This document shows, in pieces, positions 63,312-64,000 of a stretch of 64,000 nt of DNA (the first letter of the stretch is position 1; each line of letters opens with the position of its first letter). The notes beneath the pieces were generated by a model. That model was not told where the DNA came from and did no database searches. It worked only from the letters and a program-made list of their open reading frames with translations. This DNA comes from Cyclobacteriaceae bacterium (GTDB taxonomy: Bacteria; Bacteroidota; Bacteroidia; Cytophagales; Cyclobacteriaceae): contig JAEUUI010000015.1 of NCBI GenBank assembly GCA_016786585.1, positions 62,001 to 126,000 of the forward strand. Reading direction: 5' to 3'. A program made the position numbers and the translations under genes.

Positions 63312-64000
63312 TTATTTAATTTCCTGTGCTGACCGACCCGCGTATTCAGAAGGCGTTACGCCGAACATCTTCTTAAAGCACTCACGGAAGTACGGCAAAT
63401 CGGTAAAGCCAACTTCGTATGTGACTTCTGCTACCGTAAGCTGCTTTTGTTCGAGCAACTGTGCCGCACGCTTGAGTCGCATGGTACGAATGAATTCATT
63501 GGCGGACTGGTTGGTTAACGCCTTCATCTTCCGGTACAGTTGCATTTTGCTCATCCCAACATCCAGGCCGAGTTCTTCTACCGAGTAATCGGCATTGCTC
63601 ATGTTCTTTTCAATGCTCTCAACCATTTTGCCGACAAATATTTCATCGGCAGAGGTTAGTGTAACTTTTCGGGGCTCAATTGTGAGTACATCCTTGCTCG
63701 AAAAATGACTTCGCATGGCTTCGCGCATGCGGATGAAATTGCGAACTTTAAGTTCCAGCAACCGGGGATTGAATGGCTTGGTTACATAATCATCGGCACC
63801 TGTTTCTAGTCCCTCGACTTTAAATATCAATGCCGTACGCGCGGTAAGCAGAATTACCGGCAGATGCGATGTCCGAACATCCGACTTTAATTTCTTACAA
63901 AGTGTAATACCATCCATCACCGGCATCATGATATCGCTGATCACCAGGTCAGGTGATTGCTCGACTGCTACCGCAAAACCTTCCTCGCCATTGCTGGCTT
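63312..64000 (-). CDS. Receiver-AraC response regulator / hybrid two-component system C-terminus (partial)
   Basis: The frame remains open through the right edge (base 64000), so the N-terminus is missing. What is seen is a CheY-like receiver (phospho-Asp in ISDIMMPVMDG; Lys in DYVTKPF) followed by a linker and an AraC HTH (ANEFIRTMRLKRAAQLLEQK; VGFTDLPYFRECFKKMFGVTPSEY). This is the tail of the hybrid two-component regulators that control polysaccharide loci in Bacteroidota, or a stand-alone response regulator. It sits 22 bp upstream of the GH27 start, on the same strand. Confidence 0.92.
   Translation of the reverse strand, partial: ASNGEEGFAVAVEQSPDLVISDIMMPVMDGITLCKKLKSDVRTSHLPVILLTARTALIFKVEGLETGADDYVTKPFNPRLLELKVRNFIRMREAMRSHFSSKDVLTIEPRKVTLTSADEIFVGKMVESIEKNMSNADYSVEELGLDVGMSKMQLYRKMKALTNQSANEFIRTMRLKRAAQLLEQKQLTVAEVTYEVGFTDLPYFRECFKKMFGVTPSEYAGRSAQEIK

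Noticed and set aside
1-64000. tRNA, rRNA or other structured RNA genes
   Set aside because: No cloverleaf with CCA-proximal GTTCRA pattern, rRNA core motif or known riboswitch core was recognised by eye; a covariance-model search was not possible.

Overview
The window looks like a chromosome segment of a free-living Bacteroidota, most likely Cytophagales (Chryseolinea/Ohtaekwangia-like; inferred from gene content only). Supporting signs are giant two-gene YD/RHS loci with Ig-like and PKD domains, many signal-peptide lipoproteins, promoters of the TTTG/TAnnTTTG type, REP-like hairpins typical of this phylum, and a polysaccharide-utilisation gene run beside an AraC-type response regulator. No rRNA, tRNA or CRISPR array was seen.

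Layout. 1-3.2 kb: DNA-repair cluster (C-terminus of error-prone polymerase DnaE2, an endonuclease III-like glycosylase with an altered Fe-S motif, and an SRAP/HMCES-type abasic-site protein). 3.5-15.6 kb: secreted polymorphic-toxin locus with two giant YD-repeat proteins; the second ends in a JAB/JAMM-like HxH toxin-like domain and is followed at once by a candidate immunity gene. 15.9-17.7 kb: two small XRE regulators, one with a clear palindromic operator, and small unknown genes. 18.0-22.5 kb: a Mu/Tn7-type transposition module with an intact DDE transposase but two MuB/TniB-like ATPases whose Walker motifs are both degenerate. 22.5-26.1 kb: a GC-rich repeat block, small secreted proteins and a Gfo/Idh/MocA oxidoreductase.

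26.1-37.5 kb is defence-like: a fused AAA-DUF4435 (PARIS/OLD-like) protein, then two unusual secreted or coiled-coil proteins around a 14-copy 21-bp tandem repeat, then a catalytically dead Argonaute overlapping a PD-(D/E)XK nuclease gene, and upstream of it a tightly overlapping pair of unknown genes. 37.8-41.9 kb carries small membrane proteins, a fulvocin-C-like Cys-rich lipoprotein coupled to a thioredoxin/DUF1573 membrane protein, and small unknowns.

42-57.6 kb is mostly housekeeping or accessory metabolism: a serine hydrolase, lipoproteins, an M20 amidohydrolase, an HGSNAT/DUF1624 acyltransferase, GreB, an alpha/beta hydrolase, an amidohydrolase, and a TetR regulon in which a perfect 14-bp palindrome occurs before tetR and before the thioesterase-DinB-GNAT genes. 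55.7-64 kb is a co-directional carbohydrate operon (response regulator, GH27, GH3, GH5, CE2-like esterase, SASA acetylesterase) suited to acetylated galactoglucomannan or a similar hemicellulose.

The most notable items are the Argonaute-nuclease operon with its flanking unknown pair, the transposition module with two pseudo-ATPases, the fused AAA-DUF4435 protein and the fulvocin-like pair.
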